From Muscardinus avellanarius (lineage: Eukaryota > Chordata > Mammalia > Rodentia > Gliridae): DNA of 64,000 bases. Location: positions 70,430,399-70,494,398 of the forward strand of contig OY726560.1 of assembly GCA_963383645.1 (NCBI GenBank). Direction: 5' to 3'. The notes beneath the pieces were generated by a model that was given only the letters and a program-made list of their open reading frames with translations, was not told the DNA's origin and searched no databases. A program made the position numbers and the translations under genes. Below are positions 1 through 10,545 of this stretch, piece after piece. Within the stretch, counting starts at the first letter, position 1, and each line of letters begins with the position of its first letter.

Positions 1-160
1 TTCATTGTTTTTGGTAGATACCCAGAGGTGGTACTGCTGGATCATATGGTAAGTTCATTTTCCTTCTTCTGAGGATCTTCTAAGTGGTTGAACCAACTTG
101 CAATCCCACCAGCAATATACTAGAGCTTCTATTTCTCTATACTTATTCCCACTTACTGAA
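1..160 (-). mobile_element. Old L1 3' remnant
   Basis: Reads on the plus strand as ctgctggatcatatggta and caatcccaccagcaatat, well-known antisense L1 blocks near the 3' end of ORF2/3' UTR. Cut by the window edge. Confidence 0.8.
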
Positions 161-214
161 AATCTGAGAGCTAGAAGGTGAGTAACTTTGACAGGATGAT
201 CCACTCACAACCAA

Positions 215-435
215 TTTTTTTTTTTGGGCGGGTCTAGGAATGAAACCCAGGGGCACAGGGGCATTCGACCTCCAAGCTACATCCCCTGCCCTATTTTTTA
301 TTCTTTATTTTGAAACCGGGTCTCAGTGAGTTGCAGAGGGCCTCACTAAGTAGCTGAGGCTGTCCACGAACTGCGATCCTCAGGTCTCAGCCTCCCAAAT
401 GCTGGGATTACAAGCGTGCGCCACCACGCCCAGCC
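215..435 (-). mobile_element. B1-dID SINE, type 1
   Basis: T-tail on the left, ends ccaccacgcccagcc. TSD accaattttttt on both sides. Confidence 0.92.
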
Positions 436-609
436 TACCAATTTTTTTTCAATAGAGGTCACTTGGATCTGGTAATCTGCACTGAGAGATTAGGTGAGGC
501 ACCTGCAGCTTCTAGTGCTTCCTGGCCACACAGTTGAAGAAACCCACTGGCCCTCTGCTCTGGAGCAGGCCCCAGTTCTAGGCCTGCCGTGCAATAGGCT
601 CCAGGCCCG
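436..609. other. Unassigned intron sequence
   Basis: Moderately GC-rich; no exon, repeat or motif that I recognise. Confidence 0.4.
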
Positions 610-1148
610 GCCTTGCTGGCTCCAAACTAATGTATGAACAACCATGTTCATAGCTGCACAGTTCATCATTGCCAAACTGTGGAACAAGCCAAGATGTCCT
701 TCAACAAATGAGCGGATTTCAAAACTATGGGATATGTACACATGGAATTTTGCCCAGCCATAGGGAGAATAAAATTATGACATTTATAGTGAAATGTCAC
801 CAAAAAAACAAGAAATCAGATGCTTTTCTTAATGTGCAAAATATTAGGGAGAAATGGGTAACAGGAGGAACTCTAGATGAAGAAGGGACCCTATAGAGGA
901 GCAATGAAGGTGACATATCTGAAGGGATAAGAGGGAGGATAAGGGAAACTCTTTAAAGCACATGCTGTACTTAAACATATCAAAGTCAATCAGGAAGCCA
1001 AGCATGGGTAGGAGGGAGAGGGAGGGAAGGGGTTAGAGATTGGGTAGGGGCTAATTGGGTGATACGTGCATGTATATCTCCACAAGTTTTTTATCCCACT
1101 GAGATGTATGACTACAATGCACCAATAAAAATTTATTAAAAAAAGAAA
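610..1148 (+). mobile_element. L1 3' end, 5'-truncated
   Basis: Starts in the ORF2 C-terminus (catagctgcacagttcatca, then atgagcggatttcaaaacta) and runs through a G-rich 3' UTR to caatgcaccaataaaaattt and an A-tail. This gives the 3' end used to recognise the copies at 34326 and 51097. Confidence 0.88.
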
Positions 1149-1313
1149 CAGTAATCAGTAAATGGTGTACACATTTGTTTTTAGGTATTTTCAAGAGCAG
1201 AAAATCTACTGATGATACAGTTAACTTCATTTTGAGTAAGTGTCCTAAAGTAATTAAATTCATGTTTAGGAAATGGTATTTTTTTCATTTAACAACACGA
1301 TTCTTCTCACTAC

Positions 1314-1401
1314 CTTCTGAGTGCTTCTTTCATCTTCGTCTTCAGATGGGTCTGACTGGTGTTTTGGGCTGTCCATCTGAAGGAATGCTCTGACATCTGG
1401 A
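1314..1401 (-). CDS. SGK3: SGK3 coding exon 6 (PX end and acidic linker)
   Basis: 88-nt exon. On the minus strand the acceptor reads tgtctttag and the donor is AAG|gtagtgag. The first base completes a His codon split with the exon at 7802-7877 (CA|T). It then encodes 29 residues beginning [18 protein letters not shown], followed by a Ser/Asp/Glu-rich stretch and ending ERSTQK. This is the C-terminal end of the PX domain and the acidic linker before the kinase domain of SGK3. The exon ends in phase 0. It is the last SGK3 exon inside the window. Identification is essentially certain because the sequence is highly distinctive; Thr near the end, where human has Ser, is an ordinary substitution. 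Confidence 0.95.
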
Positions 1402-1639
1402 CTAAAGACAAAAAGAAAATTTATTAAATGATTCTGAAAGCATGGCTATGGCTTTTCTCTTCTTTAAATAAAAATCAGAATTGAAGCCGTTATATTAGCA
1501 TTTACAGCCAGAAAGCTAAACAAAATCTATTAATATTTGTTGTTATAAAATAAGCAATCAAATTAATATTTTAAAGAACAGGGAACCCAAAAGAGGTATA
1601 AACAAGGGCAAGTTATAAACAGGAAGTTCAGAGGAGGGG

Positions 1640-2095
1640 AAACTCCATCAGCGAGCAAATTTGTGAAGATGCTGCTTCACTAACAATCAGAGAAATATAA
1701 ACTAGACCAATAATGAAATATCACTTTATGTCCATTAGCTGGCAAAAGTTATAATGCCAAAAGGCAGTGAGGATATAGGGGAAGAGACATTTCTGGTAAG
1801 AAATCTTCATTTCTGGACAACTTTTCTGAACAGCAGTCTGGGAATACTTGGAGAAACTGTGTATGCATTTTCCAGTTAGGGATAAACTACAGAAAAAAAT
1901 TATGTGCAGATCCAGCGAAAGGCATGTAACCAAAATTCTCACTGTGGCATTCTCTACAGTAGCAAACTGGAAGCAAAGTGGGCATTTACCACCAGGGAAA
2001 GGAGAAAGTCAACTCTGGTAACTGCTTACAGAGAATACCAGTCAGCAGCAGAAACAAGAAATGATAGCATAGTACCATTTTTCTATATATATTAA
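1640..2095 (+). mobile_element. Old L1 ORF2/3' remnant
   Basis: Blocks such as attagctggcaaaagttata, gtgaggatataggg and cagtagcaaactggaagcaa match the mammalian L1 3' region. Highly decayed. Confidence 0.7.
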
Positions 2096-2177
2096 ATACA
2101 GATACTAAGTGACAGTCAGTCTGAATTTCCTAAAGATATCCAAAGGTATCTATCAAACATATTAAAGTGGATATTCA

Positions 2178-2397
2178 GCCAGGCATGGTGGCATGCCTGT
2201 AATACTAGTACTTGGGAGGCTGAAACAGGAGGATTGCAGGTTCAAGGATAACCTCAGCAAGGAGTGAGACCCTGTTTCAAAATAAAAATAAAGAATAGGG
2301 CTGGGGGTGTAGTTCTGAGGTAGAATATCTCTGGGTTCAATTCTCAGTAAAGTGCAAACACGCGTGCGCGCGCACACACACAGACACACACACACAG
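2178..2397 (+). mobile_element. B1-dID SINE, old, with CA-rich tail
   Basis: Starts gccaggcatggtggcatgcc. The tail is a CA/CG dinucleotide tract (2357-2397). Confidence 0.88.
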
Positions 2398-2610
2398 TAG
2401 GCATATATAAGAGATGAATAAATGGATACAAAGAAACAAGATGAAGAGAAATACAAGGACAAAAATTTAAGAGGACTACTAGGGACAAATGACACTCCTA
2501 AAGAATGGCTAAACTGCTATTCCTGGTACCTTTACCCCAAAGTGTTCTTAATAATGAATACAAATAATATATCTGTATTACTAGAAATCTGAAAGATAAA
2601 AATTACTTTT

Positions 2611-2795
2611 TTGTGTGTGGTACTGGGATTCCTGGAACCCCTTCTATCTCCGGGCTACACTCCCAGACCTATTTTATATTTTTTATTTGGAAACAGGGTC
2701 TCTTAAGCCAGCAAGGCTGGCTTTGAAACAGTGCGATCCTCCTGTCTCTGCCTCCCAAGTGTGGGGATTACAAGCGTGTGCCACCACACCCGGCT
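2611..2795 (-). mobile_element. B1-dID SINE, type 2
   Basis: Perfect 13-bp TSD aaaaattactttt at 2598-2610 and 2796-2808. Confidence 0.94.
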
Positions 2796-2823
2796 AAAAA
2801 TTACTTTTAAAAAGAGAAGAGCT

Positions 2824-3030
2824 AGCTGGGTGTGGTGGCGCATGCTTTTAATCCCAGCATTCGGGAGGCTGAGACAAGAGAATCATGGTTCGCGGACAGC
2901 CTCAGCTACTTAGTGAGGCTCTTTGCAACTCAGTGAGACCCTGTTTCAAAATAAAGAATAAAAAATAGGGCTCAGAGGTAGAATGCCCCTGAGTTCCATC
3001 CCCATTAGTGAAAAAAAAAAAAGAAAAAAA
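2824..3030 (+). mobile_element. B1-dID SINE, type 1
   Basis: Starts agctgggtgtggtggcgca, ends in an A-rich tail. Confidence 0.92.
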
Positions 3031-3039
3031 AGAGCTTTT

Positions 3040-3890
3040 AAGCATTTTAAGGCTTAAAATGGTACAGCCATTGTAGAAAATAGTTTGGTGTTCCTCAAAA
3101 AGTTAAACATAGAGTTACTGTATAAGCTCCAGCCATTCCACTCTTAGATATAAAAGAAATAAAAATATATATTGACACAAAAACTCATATATGAATACTC
3201 ACAGTAGCATTATTCATAACAGCCAAAAAGTAGAAACACCCTTAATGTCCATCAATTGATAAACGGATAAACAGAATGTAGCAAATCTGTACAATGGAGT
3301 ATTATTCAGCCATAAAAAGGAGTAAAGCACTGATACATGTTACAACATGGATGAATACAAAAACATACTAGATAAACAAAGGGAGAAAAAAAACAGGTCA
3401 TATATTCTATGACTTCCTTTTATTTATTTACTTTTTTGTGGTTCTGGGATTGAACCCAGAGTCATTCTACCTTCAAGCTACACCCTCAGTCCAATTTTAT
3501 TTATTTGGAAATAAGGTCTCACTAGGTTGATGAGTCTCAGTATTGGCGGAGGCTGTCCTTGAACCTGTGATTCTGTCTCAGCCTTCCAAGTACTTGGATT
3601 ACAAAAGTGGGCCACCACTCTCAGCAATGGCTTCATTTTAAATAAAATGTTCAGAATGGGCAAATTCTTAGAGATAGAAAGTATAGATTACTGGTTGCCA
3701 AGAGTTGGAGTAAGAGAATTTGGAGGTGCTATTTTCTGGGGTGACAGAAATGTTAGACTTGAAGGTGATAGACTTAGTTATGATGGCTGTACTGCATTGT
3801 GAATATACTAAAAATCATCTGAAATGTACATTTAAAATAGTGAAACTGTGAATTTTATCTCAAATTTTTTAAAGTGAGGGAAGAGATCTC
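3040..3890 (+). mobile_element. Old L1 3' remnant, split by a SINE
   Basis: Blocks include attattcataacagccaaaa, ccatcaattgataaacg, ggagtattattcagccataa and, after the SINE, gattactggttgccaagag. Plus-strand old L1 3' region. Confidence 0.82.
3431..3625 (-). mobile_element. B1-dID SINE, old, type 1
   Basis: Inserted in the old L1 3' remnant. Confidence 0.88.
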
Positions 3891-3920
3891 AGTCTTTTTC
3901 TCTACAAAATTAAAAAATAT

Positions 3921-4125
3921 ATATATTGGTACCGGGGATGGAACCCAGGGGCATTCTACCTCTGAACTACACCCCCAGTCTGTTTTTTTATTCTTTATTT
4001 GGAAACAGGGTCTCAGTAAGTTGTGGAAGGCCTCACTAAGTAGCTGAGGCTGTCCATGACCCGCGATCCTCCTGTCTCAGCCTCTCAAATGCTGGGATTA
4101 CAAGCATGCACCACCATGCTCGGCT
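3921..4125 (-). mobile_element. B1-dID SINE, type 1
   Basis: Starts ggtaccggggatggaaccc after a TA-rich tail, ends ccatgctcggct. Confidence 0.92.
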
Positions 4126-4173
4126 TACATTTATATTTTTATCTTACTGTTTTTCACTTAAAAATTATAGTAT

Positions 4174-4363
4174 AGCTGGGTGTGGTGGCGCACACTTGTA
4201 ATCCCCGTGCTTGGGAGGCGGAGACAGGAGGATAGCGCAGGTTCGAAGTCACCTGCGCTGGCTTAAGAGACCCTGTTTCCAAAATAAAAATACAAAATAG
4301 GTCTGGGAGTGTAGCTCAGAGAAGGGTTTCCAGGAACCCCAGTACCATCAAAAAAAAAAAAAA
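4174..4363 (+). mobile_element. B1-dID SINE, type 2
   Basis: Ends ttccaggaaccccagtacc and a 13-A tail; followed directly by another SINE. Confidence 0.93.
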
Positions 4364-4366
4364 GGA

Positions 4367-4558
4367 GCCGGGCGCTTGTAATCTTAGTACTTGGGAGGCT
4401 GAGACAGGAGGATCACCATTCGTGGACAACCTCAGCTACTTAGTGAGGCCCTTTGCAACTCAGTAAGACCCTGTTTCAAAATAAAGAACAAAAATGGGGC
4501 TGGGGGTGTAGCTTGGGGGTAGAGTGCCCCTGGGCTCCATTCTCAGTACTGAAAAAAA
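4367..4558 (+). mobile_element. B1-dID SINE, type 1, with 5' deletion
   Basis: Starts gccgggcg but jumps straight to cttgtaatc, lacking the tggtggcgca that holds the left A box. Head-to-tail with its neighbours. Confidence 0.9.
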
Positions 4559-4561
4559 GTG

Positions 4562-4745
4562 AAATAGGCATGGTGGCACATGCCTGCAATCCCAGTCAGT
4601 ATTTAGGAGGCCGAGGCAGGAGAACTGTAGGTTTGAAGCTAGCTTCAGCAATCTAACAAGACCCTGTTTCAAAATAAAAACAAAATAGGACTAGAGGTAA
4701 AATTAAATAGCTCTCTGAGTTCAATCCCCAGTATCAAAAACCAAA
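4562..4745 (+). mobile_element. B1-dID SINE, old
   Basis: Third in a head-to-tail row of SINEs; diverged, A-rich end with ccaaaccaaac. Confidence 0.85.
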
Positions 4746-4976
4746 CCAAACAACCTGACAATTTAAAGTAATGAAATTGCTTTCAGATGAATTTTAATGC
4801 TAAATGCAACATGTTTATAATACAACATTTCAAAATCCAATATGAATGTTTAGTATTCACTATCGTGTACTAGAGGTTTTTAACTAACATTTAAAACACC
4901 AGGGGAAATAATAACCCCCACCAGTTACTGTATTCTTTTTCTGTGCCAAGATCTGTCAAAACCAAGAGACAAATTG

Positions 4977-5156
4977 AAGCTCTGAATGTATTAATTATAT
5001 TTCAAACAAGTAATGATAGTCTAATTTAAAATAATCCCAAGCTGGGCACAGTGGTGCATACCTATAAAGCTCTGAATGTATTAATTATACCTCAAACAAG
5101 TAGTAATAAGGTAATTTAAAATAATCCCCAGCTGGGCACAGTGGTGCATGCCTATA
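4977..5156. repeat. 90-bp tandem duplication
   Basis: Two units, 4977-5066 and 5067-5156, offset exactly 90 bp with a few differences. Each unit is intron sequence plus the first ~27 bp of a SINE (agctgggcacagtggtgca). Confidence 0.92.
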
Positions 5157-5316
5157 ATTTCAGAATTTAGGTGGCTTAGACAAGAGGATCACAGGTTCTA
5201 GGCCAGCCTCAGTAATTTAGCAAGCCCCTGTCTCAAAACAAAAATAAAAAGAGCTAGGGTTGTAGCTCAGAAGTAGGGTGTCTTGGGTTCAATTCCTAAT
5301 AAGTTCCCCCCAAAAA
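5130..5316 (+). mobile_element. B1-dID SINE, old
   Basis: Full-length; its 5' head is also present as the partial copy at 5040-5066 because of the 90-bp duplication. Confidence 0.88.
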
Positions 5317-5445
5317 GTATTATCCAGTGAATATAGCAAAAATTAGAGGTTAGAAGAGTAGATATAAGGTAAAGACAACATAAAACTTGTCCTGAGGAAC
5401 AGGCATAATGTTAAAAAAATTATACAAAGAACCAATTAATAAAAG

Positions 5446-5798
5446 GCTCTTTGCCGAGAACAAACCAGGCATAGAAACTGATTTCAAGGATCCCCTTCAA
5501 TGTTGTAACATAAAGACGCAGCTCTTACTGCACTAGTAATCTTGATATTACAGGTGCGGGGCCTCCCTGGCTCTTGCTCAACCTGTGAGCATCAGGGAGA
5601 CTCACAGCTCTGGGAAGAAGACCGTGTCAGAGAGATCCAGTTATAGTATTGCAGTTAATTTAGCAAATTAGGTAAATTTAAAAAACAGGTCAGAGAAGCT
5701 GTTCAGAAGGGTAGAAGCACTCTGAAGGGAGTGCTACAACATTGAAAGGGATCCTTGAAATCAGAGTTTCTATGCCAGGTCTGTTTTCAGCAAAGTGC
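5446..5798. repeat. Inverted repeat, ~65-bp arms
   Basis: 5446-5510 and 5731-5798 are reverse complements with few mismatches (gcatagaaact...gatttcaaggatcc against its complement). A ~220-bp centre separates them. Shape of a small non-autonomous DNA transposon; I cannot name the family. Confidence 0.8.
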
Positions 5799-5837
5799 TA
5801 TACAAATGACAATTATTTTCAGAAAAAATTACTCAGG

Positions 5838-5930
5838 GCTGGGAATGTGGTTTAGTGGTACAGCACTTGTCTAGCATGTGCAAGACCCTAGGTTTGATCT
5901 CCAGCACTGCATGCATACACAATAAACAAT
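5838..5930 (+). mobile_element. ID element (monomer SINE)
   Basis: tRNA-Ala-derived monomer: ggctgggaatgtggtttagt, gtctagcatgtgcaagaccc, ggtttgatctccagcac. No B1 half, so it predates or differs from the dimers. Confidence 0.85.
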
Positions 5931-6145
5931 TAAAATTGCTCAAGCCAAAGTCCTTCAGTGTTGTGATTCTGAAAAATACTTAATACATGTGTCATCATCA
6001 CCCATAAAGCAATCTTTACATTTACAGATAGGTGAACTACAGAAAAGCCCCCCAAATATTTTACTCTATCTTCTTTTTCTTCTTAGACTATAACACCTAA
6101 TATATACAAGACAAGTAAGAAAATAAATATAATGAATTCCTCCAA

Positions 6146-6535
6146 GAACTGGGTATGGTGATGTATAGCTGTAGTCCCAGTACTTAAGAAGCTGAGACAG
6201 GCCGGGCGTGGTGGCGCACGCTTGTAATCCCCCTGCTTGGGAGGCGGAGACAGGAGGATCGCGCAGGTTTGAAGCCAGCCACGCTGGCGTAAGAGACCCT
6301 GTTTCAAAAATATAAAATAGGTCTGGGAGTGTAGCCCAGAGGTAGATGGGCTTCCAGGAACCCCAGTACCACCAAAAAAAAAAAAAAAAAAAAAAAAGCT
6401 GAGACAGGAAGATCACAGGTTTCAGGCCAGCCTCAATAACTCAGAGAGATCCTGCTTCAAAATTAAAAATTAAAAAAAGGGCTAGGGGTATAGCTTGGAA
6501 GTACGGTGCCCCTGGGATCCATCCCCAGTACCCTC
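6146..6535 (+). mobile_element. B1-dID SINE, type 1, split by another SINE
   Basis: Left part 6146-6200, right part 6398-6535. Interrupted after gctgagacag. Confidence 0.9.
6201..6397 (+). mobile_element. B1-dID SINE, type 2, nested
   Basis: Inserted in the older SINE with TSD gctgagacag (6191-6200 and about 6398-6407). Long A-tail; close to consensus. Confidence 0.94.
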
Positions 6536-6819
6536 CTTTACCAAATTCCCAAGGCACAAACCAAATCACAGTTCTAAATATGTTTTCCTAAGTATTTCTG
6601 CTATGACCCATCTTCTCCCCTAATCTGGAACTGCTGGGCCCACAGAAGGAAGGTTAAGCTCCTCCTATCCCAGGGCAGCACAAGATGTACAGGGACAGCA
6701 AAGGGCCTTTCTCTTAAGGAAGGCTGTGTGGAGGACTGGAAGCCTGTGTGGCTGTGCAGGGGAAACACTACCTGTGCTGGGTGGCAGGGGACATGGCCAC
6801 GTGTATGCTCAACACTGCC

Positions 6820-7084
6820 CATCCTTAAGCCTCCTCTTCATTCAGAATACCTATTCTGCTCTAGTCATCACACTGTGATAATATTTATATATCCTGAAAT
6901 GCCAAGCTTTTTGCAGTCTCTGTTAATACACACTACTCCACTTGTCTCAAATGCTTTCCACTTTTTTTCTTGAACAATCACACACTCTTTATGTCCCAGG
7001 AAGCCTTCTTTGACCTCCCTGAGCAGGGCTTGACACATTTTCCTATCATCTTTTGGCATTTCTACCATGAGAATTACCTGGCTT

Positions 7085-7145
<61 letters not shown>

Positions 7146-7290
7146 CTGTATATATCTAATACATGTATGTGTATGTGTGTATGTATGTAAATATGTGATC
7201 TGTCTTTCCTGCTAGTCTGGGAGTTTCTGAAAGGTATAGACAATGCTCATTTAGCTTTATACTCCCAAAGCACACAAGAGGTACTTAAGT
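6820..7290 (+). mobile_element. L2 remnant
   Basis: Weak LINE2 3' matches: aagccttctttgacctccct, then after the GT tract ctgctagtctgggagtttct and tagctttatactcccaaagc. Continues as taagtgctttttgaaggcat past the SINE at 7308. Confidence 0.65.
7088..7133 (+). repeat. (GT)n microsatellite
   Basis: About 23 GT units, followed by TA/GT-mixed sequence to about 7190. Not in a SINE tail. Confidence 0.97.
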
Positions 7291-7307
7291 GTTTTTGTTT
7301 TGTTCTG

Positions 7308-7502
7308 TGTGTGGGAGGTGCTGGGGATTGAACCCAGAGGCATTCTATCTCTGCAATATATCCCATCCCTATTTTATTTTTATTTTGAAACAGAAACTTG
7401 CTAAGCTGCTGAGAGCCTAAGTTGCTGAGGCTATTTGTGAACTTGCAGTCCTTCTGTCTGTCTCCCAAGTACTGGGATAACAAGCATGTGCTACCAAGCC
7501 TA
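7308..7502 (-). mobile_element. B1-dID SINE, old, type 1
   Basis: Flanked by ttaagtgttttt / ttaagtgcttttt. Confidence 0.88.
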
Positions 7503-8310
7503 TTTAAGTGCTTTTTGAAGGCATGGATAAATATTAAGCAATTAGCAAAATGTTTTAACTATATTAAAAAAAACTTCTTTCAAGTTTAACCTGTAAAATT
7601 AATACAAGTACAAAAGGAAGAAAGACCAACTGATAAAGAGAAAAAAGCATACAGAATATTGGGGGGAAATGCTCCAGAAAGATTTTACAAACATATATAG
7701 CATAATAACATTTCATAGAAAGGAAAAATTAACATGAGGCTTATTCAATATTCTTAGGGTTAGTTTCACTGTTCCTTTAGAGCACAATGAAAATTACTTA
7801 CTGGTTGTAAAGCTCTGGATACCTAACTAAGTTCTGAATGAATTCATTCAGTCCTGCTCTCCTTTGTTTAATAAAATCTGTAAGAGAGATATAAGCTATT
7901 AGGGTTATTTATGTTAGCCTATGTAATTATCATCAAAATGTAAGCATACAGAAGCAAAAGATAGAAAGCTGATTAAGAAGCTATTTCTTAATTCATGCTA
8001 CTTGGTATTCAATGATAAATATATATCTATATCATCTATAAATACAATGATTAAAAGATTAAAGCAAATAGATGCCTATTTTGGATCAAATCAGCCTCAC
8101 TACAAAACTAAGAGAGGTACTGTGCTTTGTACAATTTCTTATGTACCACCAGGCAATTAATGAAAATTAACACTATGACACTGACTAAAAATCATATTTT
8201 AAAAACCAAATGAGAAAAATAAGAATTACTAGAAATACTTTAAAATTGAGGAATGATGATTAATTGGTTAACCAATACCAAACCTCTGGGTTTCATTCCT
8301 ACTTTTAAAA
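7503..8310. other. Intron sequence around SGK3 exon 5
   Basis: AT-rich; apart from exon 5 (7802-7877) I see no repeat or gene. One of the longer repeat-free stretches of the left half. Confidence 0.6.
7802..7877 (-). CDS. SGK3: SGK3 coding exon 5 (PX domain)
   Basis: 76-nt exon with acceptor cttacag and donor CCA|gtaagt. The first two bases complete the Asp codon begun in the exon at 14072-14144. The remainder encodes [20 protein letters not shown] and then ELYN plus two bases of a His codon. This is the second half of the PX fold. It carries the Arg that corresponds to Arg90 of the human protein (first R of QRRAG), one of the two arginines known to be needed for PI3P binding. It is flanked on both sides by AT-rich intron without SINEs for about 300 bp. 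Confidence 0.95.
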
Positions 8311-8320
8311 AAGCCCTTGA

Positions 8321-8522
8321 CCGGGCATGCTGAGATAGGAAGATTGCACAGGTTCCAAGCCCAGCCACAGCTACTTAGTGAGGCTCTCAGCAATTTAGTG
8401 AGACCCTGTTTCCAAATAAAATATTTAAAAAAAATATAGGTCTGGGAGTATAGCCTAGAGGTAAGAAAGCCCCTGGGTTCCACCCCAAATACCACACAAA
8501 AAATAAATAAATAATAAAAAAG
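8321..8522 (+). mobile_element. B1-dID SINE, type 1, with 5' deletion
   Basis: Perfect 14-bp TSD aaaaaagcccttga at 8307-8320 and 8523-8536. The head jumps from ccgggcatg to ctgagatagg, so about 40 bp are missing. Confidence 0.93.
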
Positions 8523-8652
8523 AAAAAAGCCCTTGAAAAAAGCATTGGTACACATTCCTAACAAATAATTGTCTAGTATTCTCAAACTATTTTGTTGGTA
8601 ACTGAGGCTTATACAACAACCAGTATGCAGTTTAGCAATAAATGTTAAGCAG

Positions 8653-9062
8653 AGCTGGGGAAGGTAGCGCATGACTACAATTCAAGTATACATGGGAGGC
8701 TGAGAAAGGAAGATCACAGGTTCCAGGCCAGCTTCAGCAACCCAGCCAGCCCCTCAGCAACTCAAAATAAAAATTAAAAAATGGCTAGAGGGCTGGGTGT
8801 AGTGCCGCATGCTTGTAATCCCTGTGCTTAAGAGGCTGAGACACGAGAATTACAGTTTCAAAGCCGGCCTTAGCTAGTGAGGCACTCAGCAACTTAGTGA
8901 GACCATTTCCAAATAAAATATTAAATAAAAGAAAATAGGTCTGGGAGTATAGCTTGGAGGTAGAAAGCCCCTGGGTTACACCCCCAGTACCACCACCACC
9001 ACCACAAAAAAAAAAAAAAAAAAAAAAAAGCTAGAGGTATAGTTAAGAGTGCCTCTGAGGTT
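8653..9062 (+). mobile_element. B1-dID SINE, old, split
   Basis: Left part 8653-8789, right part from 9030 (gctagaggtatagttaag). Confidence 0.85.
8790..9029 (+). mobile_element. B1-dID SINE, type 1, nested
   Basis: Inserted in the older SINE with gctagag on both sides; ends (CCA)n then a long A-tail. Confidence 0.92.
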
Positions 9063-9142
9063 TTTTTAGGTTTCAACATAGTATCTTGGAAGGTACTTAA
9101 CTGGTGCTTGTGAATATGCAAAATATTGCTAAAGACTTTTTT

Positions 9143-9344
9143 GTTTTTTTTTTTTTTAATTTTTATTTTTGGTGGTACTGATGATGGAACCCTTCTACCT
9201 CCGGGCTACACTCCCAGACCTATTTTAGATTTTTATTTGGAAACAGGGTCTCTTAAGCCAGAGAGGGGCTTCAAACCTGCCCGATCCTCCTGTCTCAGCC
9301 TCCCCAAGTGCGGGGATTACAAGCGTGCACCATCACGCCCAGCT
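9143..9344 (-). mobile_element. B1-dID SINE, type 2
   Basis: Tail on the left, ends catcacgcccagct. Confidence 0.92.
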
Positions 9345-9375
9345 TATTTTGTTTTTAAATTGCTTAAAATGTAAA

Positions 9376-9429
9376 CTGGGATCCTCCTGTCTCAGCTTCC
9401 CAAATGCTAGGATTACAAGCCTGCGGCCA
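9376..9429 (-). mobile_element. SINE fragment, minus
   Basis: Only the 5' ~54 bp of a B1-like half, abutting a plus-strand SINE fragment at 9430. Confidence 0.75.
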
Positions 9430-9653
9430 TTTGTAACTCAGTGAAACCCTGTTTCAAAATAAAGAATAAAGGCCAGGCGTGGTGGCGCACGCTTGTAATC
9501 CCCCGGCTTGGGAGGCAGAGACAGGAGGATCGCGCAGGTTCAAAGCCAGCTGCGTGTGCTGGCTTAGGAGACCCTGTTTCTAAATAAAAATATAAAATAG
9601 GTCTGGGAGTGTAGCCCGGAGGGAGAAGGGCTTCCAGGAACCCCTGTACCACC

Positions 9654-9684
<31 letters not shown>

Positions 9685-9780
9685 AAACAAACAAACAAAC
9701 AAACAAAGTAGCTGGGGGTGTAACTCGGAGGTAGAATGCCCCTGGGTTCCACACAGGAATGAAAAAAAAAAAAAAAAAAA
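9430..9780 (+). mobile_element. B1-dID SINE, type 1, split
   Basis: Parts 9430-9471 (gtttcaaaataaagaataaa) and 9711-9780 (gctgggggtgtaactcggag), 5'-truncated. Confidence 0.85.
9472..9710 (+). mobile_element. B1-dID SINE, type 2, nested
   Basis: Starts gccaggcgtggtggcgca. The tail has become (AAAT)n then (AAAC)n, 9655-9706. Confidence 0.92.
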
Positions 9781-9782
9781 GG

Positions 9783-9960
9783 CAAACTGGCATGGTGGCA
9801 CAAGTCTATAAACCCAGTACTTGGGAGGCTAAGACTCACAGGAGAATCGCGGGTTTGAGACCAGTGTATGGTAAGACACTATTTCAAAATAAAAATAAAA
9901 TAGGGCTGGAAGTGTAGCTCAGTGCCCTAGGTTCATTCCTCACTAACACACACACACACA
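9783..9960 (+). mobile_element. B1-dID SINE, old
   Basis: Ends in a short CA tract. Confidence 0.87.
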
Positions 9961-9989
9961 ATTGTTTAAAATGTGTACATAGTTCCAAG

Positions 9990-10545
9990 GTCAAAGATAT
10001 AAGCAAAATTCATTCAGTGACATAGACCTGACTCCTTCCATTTCCTTCCTGGGCCTTTTCCCTCCTTGAAATCACTAGTTTTATTAGTTTTTGATTGATT
10101 CTTTCATTATTTCTTTTGACTTCCCACACCCTTTCCTATACAAAAAGTATATAGTATATAAACACATCTGCATCTTGTTTTTTCCATTTATATATTCTGG
10201 GTATCACTTCATAGAAAGTCATGAAAATCTTTCATTCTATTTTTTTTAAGAGCTACACTGTATTCCAACCTTGGAAGAGTATTTCAGCTTTTGCTGTTAA
10301 AAATCATGTCACAACACAGTCTTGTAAAAATATTCCTGAAGCATTTCCCCCCAATATTCATAAATATGTGATTTCTTGCTCAAAGTGATAGTTACACACA
10401 TTTTTTATAAACATTACCAAATTCTCCTCTATATAAAGACTACCCACCAGAAAGATATGAGAATGCTTGTTTCCCCAAAGCTTAACCAAACAACATCTTA
10501 TCTTTTGAGTTTTTAGTACAATTTAGATTTGATTTCCCCAATGCA
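9990..10545 (-). mobile_element. Old L1 3' remnant
   Basis: Antisense L1 blocks: tacactgtattccaacctt, cttgctcaaagtgatagtta, atgagaatgcttgtttcccc. Strongly diverged. Confidence 0.65.

Noticed and set aside
7088..7215. Open frame of repeated Cys-Val residues
   Set aside because: Translation of the (GT)n microsatellite.
9655..9706. Regular (AAAT)n/(AAAC)n units resembling a CRISPR-like array
   Set aside because: Simple microsatellite in a SINE tail; no spacers, and the genome is mammalian.
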